DNA of 14,597 bases. Origin: JBLHUT01 sp047629975 (GTDB lineage: Bacteria; Pseudomonadota; Alphaproteobacteria; Rhodobacterales; Rhodobacteraceae). How positions within the stretch are numbered: the stretch's first letter is position 1; every line of letters starts with the position of its first letter. The stretch lies in NCBI GenBank assembly GCA_047629975.1, contig JBLHUT010000055.1, positions 1 through 14,597 of the forward strand, written 5' to 3'. The translations under genes were made by a program, and so were the position numbers. The notes beneath the pieces are model-generated. The model was given only the letters and a program-made list of their open reading frames with translations, had not been told where the DNA came from and made no database searches. This document shows, one piece after another, positions 7,808-14,597 of this stretch.

Positions 7808-9079
7808 CTACCGAAGCTTCTTTAGAACATCCAATGAGGGATACCCGTCGGGGATCATCCCGACCGATCGCTGAAACGCACGAATGGCAGAAATCGTATT
7901 CGGACCGATCTTTCCATCCACACCCTGGGTACTGAACCCGGCACGGCTCAGCCTGTCTTGCAACTGCTTGCGTTCACTGAATTTCAGGGCGCGGTCCCCG
8001 CGTGGCCAGTTTGATTGAATGGCCGGTCCGCCGCTGATCCGGTCACTCAGATGCCCGACGCCGATCACATAGGCATCTGCCGCGTTATACCGCTCGATCA
8101 CGTTGAAATTCTTGAAGATCATAAAGGCAGCGCCGCGCGCGCCTCCCGGCAGCAAAATCGAGGCACGCCCGTGATTTGGCACAATCCTCCCACGGGCATC
8201 GCGCACCCCCAAGGCCGCCCATTCAGACGGGTTTTTCCTGATCTTGTTCCCGGCCAACCCGTAATTGAACCCTTGCGGAAGACGGACTTCGACCCCCCAG
8301 GGCATCCCCTTTACCCAGCCATGTCGCGCCAGATAGGCCGCCGTAGACGCAAGCGCATCTGTCGGATCGTCCGACCAGATGTCACGCTGTCCGTCGCCGC
8401 GAAAGTCGACGGCATACGCAAGGTAACTTGTGGGAATAAACTGGGTATGGCCCATCGCCCCTGCCCAGCTTCCGGTCATCGAACGGGGGTCAACGTCGCC
8501 GTTTTGCAAGATTTCCAACGCCGCGATCAACTGCGCCTCGAAAAATGCCCCGCGCCGTCCGTCATATGCCAGCGTTGCCAGCGATGCGATCACATCATTG
8601 CTGCCACGATAATTTCCGTACGCGCTTTCCAGCCCCCAGACCGCCACGACCACTTCGGCCGGCACCCCGTAACGCGCCTCAATCTGGCCCAGCACGCGCC
8701 GGTTTTTGCGCAGTGCGTCTTTGCCATTCGCGATGCGTGTTTCTGACGCGGCACTGTCCAGATATTCCCAGATTGTCTTGGTAAACTCAGACTGGTTGCG
8801 ATCACGCGCTATAACGTCTGAATCATACGATACGCCGCGAAAAGCCCGCTCGAACACCGACGACGAAATCCCCTTGGCACGGGCGCGCGGGCGAAACCCT
8901 TCGACCCAACGGGTAAAGCCTGCGTTATTCACCCTGACCTGAACCACCATATTGCCTCCGGTTCCAGACTGCGCTTGTGGCCGTGCTTCGGGCCTGAGCG
9001 AGCGTTCCACCGCAAGCGAGCTGGCCGCTGAAATTCCCGGAAAAAGGCCCAAAATCAACGCTATGGTCCGTATCATCAT
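7808..9079 (-). CDS. Lytic murein transglycosylase, MltB/SLT_2 type with peptidoglycan-binding domain
   Basis: About 423 residues. A signal peptide (MMIRTIALILGLFPGISAASS) leads to the periplasm. The catalytic domain (about 55-345) has YGVPAEVVVAVWGLESAYGN, where Glu151 is the expected catalytic acid, then GSWAGAMGHTQFIPTSY and DDPTDALASTAAYLARHGW, typical of the MltB-like SLT_2 family. The last 60 residues form a PG_binding_1 domain (GVDGKIGPNTISAIRAFQ). It cleaves the MurNAc-GlcNAc bond of peptidoglycan, forming 1,6-anhydro ends (family knowledge). The frame opens further upstream to 9148, but an AGGAGG at 9085-9090 and the signal peptide place the start at 9079 (or the adjacent ATG at 9076). 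It lies 111 bp downstream of mutS on the same strand. It could be from any soluble MltB subclass, so I give no symbol. Confidence 0.93.
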   Translation of the reverse strand: MMIRTIALILGLFPGISAASSLAVERSLRPEARPQAQSGTGGNMVVQVRVNNAGFTRWVEGFRPRARAKGISSSVFERAFRGVSYDSDVIARDRNQSEFTKTIWEYLDSAASETRIANGKDALRKNRRVLGQIEARYGVPAEVVVAVWGLESAYGNYRGSNDVIASLATLAYDGRRGAFFEAQLIAALEILQNGDVDPRSMTGSWAGAMGHTQFIPTSYLAYAVDFRGDGQRDIWSDDPTDALASTAAYLARHGWVKGMPWGVEVRLPQGFNYGLAGNKIRKNPSEWAALGVRDARGRIVPNHGRASILLPGGARGAAFMIFKNFNVIERYNAADAYVIGVGHLSDRISGGPAIQSNWPRGDRALKFSERKQLQDRLSRAGFSTQGVDGKIGPNTISAIRAFQRSVGMIPDGYPSLDVLKKLR

Positions 9080-9084
9080 TCGTG

Positions 9085-9090
9085 CCTCCT
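9085..9090 (-). promoter_or_regulatory. Ribosome-binding site deciding the transglycosylase start
   Basis: AGGAGG on the - strand, 5 bases before the ATG at 9079 and 8 before the ATG at 9076. It rules out the longer frame starting at 9148, which would put a charged stretch before the signal peptide. Confidence 0.8.
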
Positions 9091-9190
9091 GCCTGCCAAT
9101 TTTGGTTTTTCTGATTTTCTTTTCCCATCTTACCCGCATTCGCCCCACAGCAAAAGCAGCACCGGATCACATTTGAGCAACCTTCCGCCT

Positions 9191-11839
9191 TTAACGGTCA
9201 AGCTCGGCCTTTAGCGCATAAATCAGGTTCAGTGCATCCTTGGGCGACAACTCGTCCGGCAACACCTCTCGCAGGCGATCCTCAATCACACAGGGCCCTG
9301 CTTTCGGTGCGGGTGGTGGCGGCGCGGCCAAGGCAAAAAGCGGAAGATCGTCAATCATCGCAGCGGCCTTTCCGCCTTCGCGCTCACCTTTCTCCAACGC
9401 ATCCAGAACCATGCGCGCACGGGCCACAACCGAGGCTGGCAACCCCGCCAGCTTGGCCACCTGCACCCCGTAAGAGCGGTCGGCGGCCCCCAAAGCCACC
9501 TCGTGCAGAAAGATGACATCGCCGTCCCATTCGCGCACGGTGACTGTGGCGTTTTCAACTCCGTCAAGTTTGGACGAAAGGCGGGTCATTTCGTGATAAT
9601 GGGTCGCAAACAACGCGCGGCATCCGTTTACATCGTGCAAATGCTCCATCGTGGCCCATGCGATCGACAACCCGTCATAAGTTGCCGTGCCGCGCCCGAT
9701 TTCGTCCAGAATAACCAACGACCGGTCATCCGCCTGATTAAGAATGGCCGCCGTCTCGACCATCTCGACCATAAAGGTCGACCGCCCCCGCGCAAGATCA
9801 TCCGATGCCCCGACCCGTGAGAACAGGCTTGAGACAAGCCCGATATGCGCCCGCGTGGCCGGAACGAAGCTTCCGGCCTGCGCCAACAGCGCAATCAGAG
9901 CGTTTTGTCGTAAAAACGTCGACTTACCCGCCATATTCGGCCCTGTCAAAAGCCAGATATGCGCCCCCGTTGCGCCATCGGACAGACCGCAATCGTTGGC
10001 AACAAAGGGCTGTCCGGTGCGTTGCAGCGCCCGCTCGACCACCGGATGTCGCCCCCCCGTGATCTCGAACGCGCGCGACATGTCCACAACCGGACGGGTC
10101 CAGTTTTCGCCCCGCGCCAGATCTGCCAGACCCGTGGTCACGTCCAACTCGGCCAAAGCCTGTGCCGCGACGCCGATCTCTCCGGCCTGTTCCAGAACGG
10201 CCGCTCTGAAACTTTCATAAAGCCGCTTCTCGATCTCGAGCGCCCGATTTCCCGCATTCAGAATCTTGGTTTCCATCTCGGACAGGGGCACAGTCGTGAA
10301 ACGCACCGCGTTTGCTGTTGTTTGACGATGGATAAAGGTCTCGGACAACGGCGCCGCCAGCATTTTTTCAGCGTGGGTTGCCGTGGTTTCAATAAAATAT
10401 CCCAGCACGTTGTTGTGCTTGATCTTAAGCGTCGTAATGCCCGATTGCTGCGCGTAATCAGCCTGTAACGCGGCAATGACACTGCGCCCTTCATCCCGTA
10501 GGCTGCGCGCCTCGTCCAGTTCGGCGTCGTATCCAGATGCCACAAATCCGCCATCGCGGACCAAAAGTGTCGGCTCGGCGACCAGACCGTCTTCAAGCAG
10601 CTGGACCAGCACAGAGTGGTTGCGCAGCGCGCTTTGCCATTCGCTTACTTGTGCAACTTCGTCGATGCCGTTCAGATGGGCGTCAATCTCCATAGCCTGC
10701 GTCAATCCGGCCCGCACTGCCGACAGGTCACGCGGTCCGCCGCGATCGAGTGACAAACGCTGCACCGCGCGGTCCATGTCAGGGGTTCTTCGCAAAGCCG
10801 CGCGCAGCGTTTCCGCCGCCAATGTTGCCTCGGTGAAATGGGCAACAGCGGCAAGGCGCGCCTGAATGGTGTCGAGATCCTGTGAGGGACCTGCGATCCG
10901 GCGCTCTAACAAGCGGCCTCCGCCTGCTGTCACCGTACGGTCCACCGCAGCCAGCAACGACCCCTCGCGCCCCCCCGACAAGCTGCTTGTCAGTTCAAGG
11001 TTACGCCGGGTGGCCGCGTCAATCTGCATCGCGTGGCTGGTTTGTTCAAGCACCGGCGGGCGCAACAGCGGCAACCGCCCCTTTTGCGTCAGCTCCAGAT
11101 ACGTAACGATACCGCCCAGCGCCCCGAGTGCCGCGCGCCCAAAGTTGCCAAACGCCTCGAGCGAGCCAACCGCAAAGACCTCTTTCAACCGCGCCTCGGC
11201 GCCTGAGCTATCAAAACTCGCCCCCGCCAACGGGGTCAGGGCCACCCCGAACTCGGCCTCGTAATCAGTGTAATCACCCAGTTGGGCATCCGCCACCAAC
11301 AGCTCTGAAGGTGCAAGACGGGCCAGTTGCGGCCCCAACATCACAAGCGGGCAATTTGTGACCCGGAATTCACCCGTCGAGATATCCACCCAAGCCAACG
11401 CCGCCTCGTTGCGCACACGAGCGTAGGCGGCCAGAAAATTGTGCCGCCGCGCCTCTAGCAGGCTGTCTTCGGTCAGGGTTCCAGGGGTCACAAGCCGGAC
11501 CACATCGCGTTTTACAACCGATTTCGCGCCACGTTTCTTGGCCTCGGCGGGCGGTTCAAGCTGTTCGCAGACCGCCACGCGAAACCCCTTGCGGATCAGG
11601 GTCAAAAGATACCCTTCTGCGGCATGAACAGGCACACCGCACATCGGGATATCCTCGCCCTCGTGCTTGCCGCGTTTGGTCAGCGCAATGCCCAACGCCG
11701 CCGCCGCCGCGACGGCATCTTCGAAAAACATCTCGTAAAAATCGCCCATCCGGTAAAACAGCAAAGCCCCCGGATGGGCCTGCTTGATTCCCAAAAACTG
11801 AGCCATCATCGGCGTTACTGCGGCATCTGGCCTGCTCAC
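9191..11839 (-). CDS. mutS: DNA mismatch repair protein MutS
   Basis: About 882 residues, close to the usual MutS length. It recognises base mismatches and small loops and starts repair with MutL. The N-terminal mismatch-binding domain has the Phe-X-Glu wedge (GDFYEMFFEDA, Phe34/Glu36). The C-terminal ATPase has Walker A GPNMAGKST (Lys639) and Walker B LVILDEIGRG (Asp712-Glu713), followed by ATHYHEMTRL. The C-terminal end KDALNLIYALKAEL is usual for bacterial MutS. The frame also offers a TTG at 11878 without a ribosome-binding site; I prefer the GTG at 11839, which has a G-rich GGGGGGA at 11845-11851, spacing 5. It is divergent from the kinase at 12014, with 174 bp between them, and reads toward the transglycosylase gene. 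Confidence 0.96.
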   Translation of the reverse strand: MSRPDAAVTPMMAQFLGIKQAHPGALLFYRMGDFYEMFFEDAVAAAAALGIALTKRGKHEGEDIPMCGVPVHAAEGYLLTLIRKGFRVAVCEQLEPPAEAKKRGAKSVVKRDVVRLVTPGTLTEDSLLEARRHNFLAAYARVRNEAALAWVDISTGEFRVTNCPLVMLGPQLARLAPSELLVADAQLGDYTDYEAEFGVALTPLAGASFDSSGAEARLKEVFAVGSLEAFGNFGRAALGALGGIVTYLELTQKGRLPLLRPPVLEQTSHAMQIDAATRRNLELTSSLSGGREGSLLAAVDRTVTAGGGRLLERRIAGPSQDLDTIQARLAAVAHFTEATLAAETLRAALRRTPDMDRAVQRLSLDRGGPRDLSAVRAGLTQAMEIDAHLNGIDEVAQVSEWQSALRNHSVLVQLLEDGLVAEPTLLVRDGGFVASGYDAELDEARSLRDEGRSVIAALQADYAQQSGITTLKIKHNNVLGYFIETTATHAEKMLAAPLSETFIHRQTTANAVRFTTVPLSEMETKILNAGNRALEIEKRLYESFRAAVLEQAGEIGVAAQALAELDVTTGLADLARGENWTRPVVDMSRAFEITGGRHPVVERALQRTGQPFVANDCGLSDGATGAHIWLLTGPNMAGKSTFLRQNALIALLAQAGSFVPATRAHIGLVSSLFSRVGASDDLARGRSTFMVEMVETAAILNQADDRSLVILDEIGRGTATYDGLSIAWATMEHLHDVNGCRALFATHYHEMTRLSSKLDGVENATVTVREWDGDVIFLHEVALGAADRSYGVQVAKLAGLPASVVARARMVLDALEKGEREGGKAAAMIDDLPLFALAAPPPPAPKAGPCVIEDRLREVLPDELSPKDALNLIYALKAELDR

Positions 11840-11907
11840 CTGTATCCCCCCGCATTTCCTGGCAGAGTGTAGGGACAAGCACCGGCAGGGGAAAGGCCAA
11901 CTTGGTA

Positions 11908-11923
11908 CATGTCGCTCGACATG
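11908..11923. promoter_or_regulatory. Inverted repeat between mutS and the kinase gene, possible operator
   Basis: CATGTCG and CGACATG, perfect 7-bp arms separated by CT, lie in the 174-bp divergent gap, 69 bp before the mutS GTG and 91 bp before the kinase ATG. It has the form of a regulator binding site; no T run follows, so it is not a rho-independent terminator. I see no convincing -35/-10 pair to anchor it. Function is inferred. Confidence 0.35.
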
Positions 11924-12013
11924 CGATGTCTTTTCTGCTTCAGTCAGGGCAGATTGATATATGAATGATACAGCTCGGTGATCGAAATCCAGGCTGATAG
12001 CGAAAGGGTCTGA

Positions 12014-12898
12014 ATGACCATCTACAACCTTGGATCAATCAACGCGGATTGGTCCTATAGAGTGCCCCATTTCCCGCAGGCAGGGGAAACACTGGCTGCG
12101 ACCCACGCCACGATCGGTTTGGGCGGCAAAGGCGCGAACCAGTCCGTCGCCGCAGCACGCGCAGGATCAAAGGTCTATCACCTCGGGTGCATAAGCAATG
12201 ATGCGCAATGGCTGCGTGACATGCTGTCGGGATACGGCGTGGATACCACGTATGTCGTGATGGATCCTGATGTGCCCAGCGGCCATGCCATGATTTTTAT
12301 TACTCCTGACGCAGAGAACCAGATCGTGATCTTTGCCGGTGCGAACGGCCTGATCGACCCTGATCGCGTGCGCAATTTGCTGGCCACCGCAGGGCCGCAA
12401 GACACGCTTTTGCTTCAAAACGAGACAAATAGTGTGCCTGAGGCCGCTGCAGCTGCTCGCGATTGCGGCTTGCAGGTCGTGTATTCGGCAGCACCGTTTG
12501 ATGTGGTGGCCGTCAGGGCGGTCTTGCCCTTTGTGACCTTACTGATCCTGAACGCGGTCGAGGCTATGCAATTGACGCAGGAAATGGGATGCGGGCTGCA
12601 CGACTTGCCGGTCTCCGAAGTGCTTGTGACCCGCGGCAAAAAGGGCGCCACCTGGAGCAGTCTTGAAACCGGAGAGACCCTCTCTGTGAACGCCCCCGAG
12701 GTCGAGGCCGTCGATACAACCGGCGCAGGAGATACCTTTGCCGGATACTTTTGTGCCAGCAGGGATCAGGGCGATTCTGTTGATGTCGCCCTTGCAAAAG
12801 CCGCCGCGGCCGCCGCCTTGCAAGTGGGGCGCCAAGGGACCGCATCTGCGATCCCCGACTATGTCGAGGTCGAAACCTTTATGAAAATGCGCGACTAG
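12014..12898 (+). CDS. Ribokinase-like PfkB-family sugar kinase
   Basis: 294 residues, typical for ribokinase. Probable reaction: ATP-dependent phosphorylation of ribose (or a similar sugar) at C-5 in the cytoplasm. Residues matching those that contact ribose in E. coli ribokinase are kept: GSINAD (Asn10, Asp12), GGKGANQ (37-43), and Glu137 in QNET. The NxxE magnesium motif is Asn180-Glu183, and the catalytic base is Asp240 in DTTGAGDTFAG. It differs at the E. coli NPAP block, which reads SAAP here. The ATG at 12014 has GAAAGGG at 12002-12008, spacing 5. No ribose transporter, rbsD or regulator sits beside it in the window. Its TAG lies within CTAG shared with the convergent msrA. Other PfkB substrates cannot be ruled out. 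Confidence 0.87.
   Translation: MTIYNLGSINADWSYRVPHFPQAGETLAATHATIGLGGKGANQSVAAARAGSKVYHLGCISNDAQWLRDMLSGYGVDTTYVVMDPDVPSGHAMIFITPDAENQIVIFAGANGLIDPDRVRNLLATAGPQDTLLLQNETNSVPEAAAAARDCGLQVVYSAAPFDVVAVRAVLPFVTLLILNAVEAMQLTQEMGCGLHDLPVSEVLVTRGKKGATWSSLETGETLSVNAPEVEAVDTTGAGDTFAGYFCASRDQGDSVDVALAKAAAAAALQVGRQGTASAIPDYVEVETFMKMRD
12895..12898. other. Shared CTAG carrying stop codons of two convergent genes
   Basis: The palindrome CTAG supplies TAG for the kinase on the + strand (12896-12898) and TAG for msrA on the - strand (12897-12895). There is thus no intergenic DNA for a terminator; any terminator must lie inside one of the coding regions. Confidence 0.95.
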
Positions 12899-13563
12899 CC
12901 CTTTTTCGCAAAAGGGGCTGCGGCGCCCCAAAGAGACTTCACTTTGGCATCCCGCCCACAGCCTGCGCGATAGCGTTTATAGGCTTTTGCCCGTGAAATC
13001 AGGCCAAAACGGGTCAGGACCGTCTTATCCGACTTGTAGTAATCCTGATGATAACTGTCGGCGGGATAAAAGGTGGCGGCCTTCAGGATCGGGGTCACGA
13101 CCTGCCGGCCCAGATCGCGCTCTGCCTTGGCTTTGCTGGCCTGTGCGATCTTTTCTTCAGCGTTCCCGTCAACGAAAATCGCGGTGCGGTAGCTGTCTCC
13201 CCTGTCGCAAAACTGTCCGCCCGCATCTGTCGGATCGACCGAGCGGAAAAAGAGGTCAAGCAAGTGTGCCGAAGAAACCAAATCAGGATCATAGGTGATC
13301 TCGACGACTTCGTAATGGCCGGTGCCGCCACGGGTCACTGACTTGTAGGTCGGGTTCCGCGTCTTGCCACCAGCAAAGCCCGAGACCGCTTCGGTCACGC
13401 CCTTGACGCTCTCGAAATCTGACTCGACACACCAGAAGCACCCCCCCGCGACAACCAGCTTCTCCAACGGAGCCGCCTGAACATGCCCGGATCCGACCCC
13501 CGCCCCCAGCAGGATCGCAAAAGCCAAAAGTGCGGGTTTAAAATACTGAAACTGTTCTAGCAT
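12895..13563 (-). CDS. msrA: Peptide-methionine (S)-S-oxide reductase MsrA, periplasmic form
   Basis: 222 residues. It reduces methionine-S-sulfoxide in proteins. The active-site motif GGCFWC gives catalytic Cys42; other family blocks are GFAGGKTRNPTYKSV, GHYEVVEITYDP, FFRSVDPTDAGGQFCDRG and YHQDYY. Cys202 in the C-terminal RAGCG is a candidate resolving Cys. The first 30 residues form a signal peptide (hydrophobic core about 11-24, cleavage likely after VQA), so it should act in the periplasm, unlike cytosolic MsrA. The ATG at 13563 has AAGGAGG at 13571-13577, spacing 7, which fixes the start. It is divergent from the aminotransferase, 104 bp away. No msrB is visible nearby. Confidence 0.95.
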   Translation of the reverse strand: MLEQFQYFKPALLAFAILLGAGVGSGHVQAAPLEKLVVAGGCFWCVESDFESVKGVTEAVSGFAGGKTRNPTYKSVTRGGTGHYEVVEITYDPDLVSSAHLLDLFFRSVDPTDAGGQFCDRGDSYRTAIFVDGNAEEKIAQASKAKAERDLGRQVVTPILKAATFYPADSYHQDYYKSDKTVLTRFGLISRAKAYKRYRAGCGRDAKVKSLWGAAAPFAKKG

Positions 13564-13570
13564 CGTCGTG

Positions 13571-13577
13571 CCTCCTT
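13571..13577 (-). promoter_or_regulatory. Ribosome-binding site of msrA
   Basis: AAGGAGG on the - strand, 7 bases before the ATG at 13563. It supports the start that includes the signal peptide. The following CACGA is the same as after the transglycosylase site, probably by chance. Confidence 0.8.
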
Positions 13578-13667
13578 GACGTTGGTGCCAGTCTGTTGCC
13601 GGATGGACCTGGGCGCAATCCGATGTGCGTAAATCTCACGGGCAAGTGACAAAGGGTGATAAAGACG

Positions 13668-14576
13668 ATGACCGAGCATGTAACGACCCATCAAGCCGCC
13701 GAAGACGCACGCAACGCCCACATCATGATCTATGTCGATGGCGCGCTGGCCCCGCGTGCCGATGCAAAAGTCAGCGTGTTTGACAGCGGCTTCATGCTGG
13801 GCGACGGCGTCTGGGAAGGGTTGCGGCTTTACAACGGTCGCTGGGCGTTTCTTGATGAACATCTCGATCGTCTGTTCGAGGCAGCAAAGGCCATTGATCT
13901 GGATATCGGGCTGGACCGTGCAGGCGTGATGACCGCACTTGAGCAAACCCGCCGTGCCAATGACATGCACACCGATGCCCATGCCCGCCTGATGGTCACG
14001 CGCGGCGTCAAAACACGGCCTTTCCAGCATCCGTCGTTGTCGCAATCGGGGCCAACGATGGTCATCATCATGGAGCATTCAAAGCCAAGCATTCCGCGCC
14101 CGATCACACTTGCCACTGTGCCGCATATTCGCGGCCTGCCCATGTCACAGGACCCGAAACTCAACAGTCACTCGAAACTGAACTGCATTCTGGCCTGCAT
14201 TGCGGCGCAAAAGGCCGGCGCGGACGAGGCACTGATGCTGGATCTGCATGGCTTTGTGAACACAACGAACGCGTGCAATTTCTTTGTCGTGCGCAAAGGT
14301 GCGGTTTGGACATCGACCGGTGATTACTGCATGAATGGCATCACGCGCCAAAAGGTCATCGACCTGTGTCGTGCCAACGACATTCCGGTGTTCGAGCGGA
14401 ATTTCAGCCTTGTGGATACCTACGGGGCAGACGAGGCGTTTTTGACCGGCACATTCGGCGCACAAACGCCAGTGGCAAGCATTGACGGGCGCCAGATCGG
14501 GTCAGGCACGCTTGGCCCTGTCACCGAACACTTACGCAACCTTTATAAATCCCTGATAGAAATGGAAGTCACCTGA
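13668..14576 (+). CDS. Class IV PLP-dependent aminotransferase (D-amino-acid/branched-chain type)
   Basis: About 302 residues, fold-type IV. Visible motifs: VSVFDSGFMLGDGVWEGLRL (residues about 32-51), HLDRLF with Arg68, which should bind the PLP phosphate, and SHSKLNCILA with Lys170 as the Schiff-base lysine. Further on are ALMLDLHGFVNTTNACNFF and the threonine-rich FLTGTFGAQTPV. At the place where this fold usually has the Glu that pairs with PLP N1 (G-x-V-x-E), this protein has Thr199 (GFVNT). Asn204 is kept. It transfers an amino group between an amino acid and a keto acid; the substrate cannot be read from the sequence. A GTG at 13656 in frame is an alternative start; I prefer the ATG at 13668, 11 bases after AAAGGG. 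The TGA overlaps the next gene's ATG. Confidence 0.88.
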   Translation: MTEHVTTHQAAEDARNAHIMIYVDGALAPRADAKVSVFDSGFMLGDGVWEGLRLYNGRWAFLDEHLDRLFEAAKAIDLDIGLDRAGVMTALEQTRRANDMHTDAHARLMVTRGVKTRPFQHPSLSQSGPTMVIIMEHSKPSIPRPITLATVPHIRGLPMSQDPKLNSHSKLNCILACIAAQKAGADEALMLDLHGFVNTTNACNFFVVRKGAVWTSTGDYCMNGITRQKVIDLCRANDIPVFERNFSLVDTYGADEAFLTGTFGAQTPVASIDGRQIGSGTLGPVTEHLRNLYKSLIEMEVT

Positions 14577-14597
14577 TGCGCATTGCAATGTGGTCCG
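14576..14597 (+). CDS. Start of a following gene, 3' partial; possibly sulfotransferase-like
   Basis: An ATG at 14576 overlaps the aminotransferase stop (TGATG), the arrangement of a coupled operon partner. Only MRIAMWS is visible. This matches the beginning of a sulfotransferase-like protein family that, from memory, often sits next to such aminotransferases in alphaproteobacteria. Seven residues do not prove it. Confidence 0.45.

Noticed and set aside
8015..8746. A 243-codon open frame on the + strand inside the transglycosylase gene
   Set aside because: It is opposite the conserved catalytic domain, and its protein shows no signal, motif or family. It is a shadow.
11840..11878. A TTG start for mutS adding 13 residues
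   Set aside because: No ribosome-binding site precedes it, and the added residues are not like MutS N-termini; the GTG at 11839 has a G-rich site. It remains a minor possibility.
1..14597. Mobile elements, CRISPR arrays, tRNA or rRNA genes, cobalamin riboswitch
   Set aside because: I saw no terminal inverted repeats, transposase motifs, regularly spaced repeats, tRNA-like folds or a B12-box in the window. A riboswitch, if any, would be upstream of cbiX and outside the window.

Overview
This window looks like chromosomal DNA from an alphaproteobacterium, most likely of the Rhodobacteraceae/Roseobacter group. The evidence is the moderately high GC content, the style of the cobalamin genes (a His-tailed CbiX and a CbiG-CobJ fusion) and the protein sequences of the housekeeping genes. 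This placement comes from recognising families by eye, not from a search. I see no insertion sequence, phage gene, tRNA, rRNA or CRISPR array, and no stretch longer than 300 bases without a gene.

Region 1 (about 1-6301, + strand) is a cobalamin (vitamin B12) corrin-ring operon: cbiX (start lies outside the window), cobH, cobL (a CbiE-CbiT fusion), cobI, a cbiG-cobJ fusion, and cobM. The genes are packed tightly. cobL/cobI overlap by 4 bp and cobI/cbiG-cobJ by 10 bp; the other gaps are 81, 8 and 42 bp. Together they cover the C-20, C-17, C-11, and C-5/C-15 methylations, decarboxylation, and the final methyl migration to hydrogenobyrinate (or its cobalt form). cobG/cobZ, cobF and cobK are not in the window. 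CbiX and a complete CbiG are usually associated with the early-cobalt (anaerobic) route, so the locus has a mixed signature.

Region 2 (6395-7804, + strand) holds two adjacent, related genes for small exported proteins that I cannot assign to a named family. Both carry an N-terminal hydrophobic segment and share conserved blocks, which suggests an old tandem duplication. They run convergently into the next block, with only 3 bp between stop codons.

Region 3 (7808-11839, - strand) holds mutS (mismatch repair) followed by an MltB-type lytic murein transglycosylase with a C-terminal peptidoglycan-binding domain.

Region 4 (12014-14597) holds a ribokinase-like PfkB kinase (+), a periplasmic methionine sulfoxide reductase MsrA (-) that shares the CTAG containing its stop with the kinase, and a class IV PLP aminotransferase (+). 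The aminotransferase overlaps the first codons of a following gene that runs off the window end.

Most of the window is ordinary core metabolism. The observations most worth a second look are the unnamed exported paralog pair, the aminotransferase that seems to lack the usual PLP-N1 glutamate, the metal-binding tail of CbiX, and the complete CbiG domain fused to CobJ. I do not see a clearly new multi-gene system.
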